Below, in pieces: positions 32,334 to 33,127 of a stretch of DNA of 33,127 nt. The notes beneath the pieces are model-generated. The model did no database searches and was not told the DNA's origin. It saw nothing but the letters and a program-made list of their open reading frames with translations. The position numbers were made by a program, and so were the translations under genes. Position 1 is the first letter of the stretch. Every line of letters begins with the position of its first letter. Origin of the DNA: Maribacter sp. (GTDB lineage Bacteria; Bacteroidota; Bacteroidia; Flavobacteriales; Flavobacteriaceae); the NCBI RefSeq assembly GCF_016744255.1, contig NZ_JADGES010000032.1, positions 1-33,127 of the forward strand, written 5' to 3'.

Positions 32334-33108
32334 TGCCTTTCAATACAATCTCATCATAACCTTTTGGAATCTTATATGGAAAATTCAAAGATCTATTGAA
32401 CTCCATATTTCTATATTCCAAACCTATAGTATTGGTAACCCTCTTCTCTATAGCTGTAATCACTATAGCATTAGGCAATACCTTATTTTCTATTTTTTGA
32501 TAGTTTTTATAATCAATCTCTAAAACTCTATTTTTTAACGGTTGCGAGAGTTGCTGCGTTGCCATTTTAAAATTGGCAGGCTCTATCTGAAAAAAAGTTT
32601 TAAATAAATCTCCTGCTTTTCTAGGCTTTAATTGGTAATTTTTATCTGCTACGGAAGCATTATATTTCTCCTTACGTAAATCGAAAATTGCCTGTCCTAA
32701 TAATAAATCTTGTACTTTATCGAAATCTAAATCGGTTCCTAATAAGTTACTGAGATAGGAGAAATTACCGTCAAAATATTCGTTCTGTAATTTGTTATAG
32801 AAAGACACTCTATTTGGAGTAATAAGTACTTTTACCATGCCTAACGGAGCGCTCATCCAAATAGCTTTGTCTTTCTCCATACGCAAACTAACCGATACGC
32901 CTTGGGAAGATTCTCCATTGGAATAATTGATTTTTACTTTACCACTTAAAGTTTTAAAATCGAGTTGATTTTGATAATGCGATTTAATGATTGCCTTGGC
33001 CGATAAATTTTCGTTTACACTACCATCCGTAACTACTTTTGTGGTTTTACAAGAAGAAACAAATAGAAAAATTATAGGGAGTGCAAAATATCGTAGAGCT
33101 TGCTTCAT
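32323..33108 (-). CDS. DUF4292-like lipoprotein
   Basis: A 261-residue lipoprotein with signal peptide MKQALRYFALPIIFLFVSSC and lipidated Cys20. Mature segments KINYSNGESSQGVSVSLRMEKDKAIWMSAPLGMVKVLITPNRVSFYNKLQNEYFDGN resemble the Bacteroidetes DUF4292 family (LolA/LolB-like fold by analogy; biochemical role not established). I split it here because it is too long to quote whole: key parts are the SGKVKINYSNG strand, IWMSAPLGMVKVLI and YFDGNFSYLSNLLG. In-frame ATGs also exist at 33120 and 33117. It is the first gene of a pair with the EnvC-like factor, consistent with a cell-envelope role. The transcript origin lies outside the window. Confidence 0.8.
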   Translation of the reverse strand: MKQALRYFALPIIFLFVSSCKTTKVVTDGSVNENLSAKAIIKSHYQNQLDFKTLSGKVKINYSNGESSQGVSVSLRMEKDKAIWMSAPLGMVKVLITPNRVSFYNKLQNEYFDGNFSYLSNLLGTDLDFDKVQDLLLGQAIFDLRKEKYNASVADKNYQLKPRKAGDLFKTFFQIEPANFKMATQQLSQPLKNRVLEIDYKNYQKIENKVLPNAIVITAIEKRVTNTIGLEYRNMEFNRSLNFPYKIPKGYDEIVLKGNGK

Positions 33109-33127
33109 GGTATGCATCATACTTTAA

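Noticed and set aside
1-33127. tRNA genes, CRISPR repeats, insertion sequences, phage or integrase genes.
   Set aside because: Looked for by eye and not found: no spaced identical repeats, no transposase motifs, no cloverleaf with a TTCRA loop in context. A tRNAscan or ISfinder search could still reveal something I missed.

Overview
The window reads as a chromosomal segment of an AT-rich member of the Flavobacteriaceae (Bacteroidetes), probably a yellow-pigmented gliding bacterium. The evidence is a gldH gliding-motility lipoprotein gene, Bacteroidetes-type sdhCAB, an HU-like/SPOR fusion, an ECF sigma factor beside an inner-membrane plus beta-barrel protein, a zeaxanthin-type carotenoid operon, and promoter elements of the Bacteroidetes form (TTTG then TAnnTTTG). 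No Shine-Dalgarno-led start choices stand out. I see no tRNA, rRNA, CRISPR array, transposase or phage gene, and I could not assign a genus.

Layout. 11-1850 (minus): an aspartoacylase/AstE-like hydrolase and a RimK-type ATP-grasp ligase. 1954-5518 (plus): a recognisable promoter, sdhC-sdhA-sdhB and a strong terminator. 5589-10007 (plus): a CarH-like MerR regulator, then crtI-crtB-crtZ-crtY with overlapping or abutting genes, predicted to convert GGPP to zeaxanthin (no GGPP synthase here). 10004-10561 (minus): a thioredoxin-like lipoprotein. 10672-12474 (plus): a candidate LytTR operator, a LytS-type sensor kinase, a LytTR response regulator and a perfectly palindromic terminator shared with a possible 35-residue ORF on the other strand. 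12753-14497 (minus): a two-subunit 3-oxoacid CoA-transferase with a small zinc-ribbon membrane protein between the subunits. 14574-18653 (minus): ricT-like, gldH and a class A penicillin-binding protein, nearly without gaps. 18729-21346 (minus): U32 protein (TrhP-like), ferredoxin and TrhO, two alternative routes to tRNA U34 hydroxylation in one cluster. 21366-21660: a structured intergenic region with a minus-strand terminator and no clear gene. 21661-25326 (plus): recA, a lipoprotein, an ECF sigma factor and an envelope-spanning protein. 25316-33108: plsC (-), trpS (+), FKBP isomerase (-), dprA (-), HU-SPOR protein (+), acyl-CoA thioesterase (+), an EnvC-like factor (-) and a DUF4292-like lipoprotein (-).

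Most of the window is core metabolism and cell-envelope housekeeping. The parts most worth following up are: the B12-type regulator and paired repeats controlling carotenoid genes; the LytTR two-component locus with its 21-bp-spaced repeats, Cys-rich sensor loop and facing mini-ORF; the trhP-fdx-trhO cluster; and the structured minus-strand transcript unit between trhP and recA. Several starts were moved from the longest open frame to an internal codon; the reason is given in each entry.
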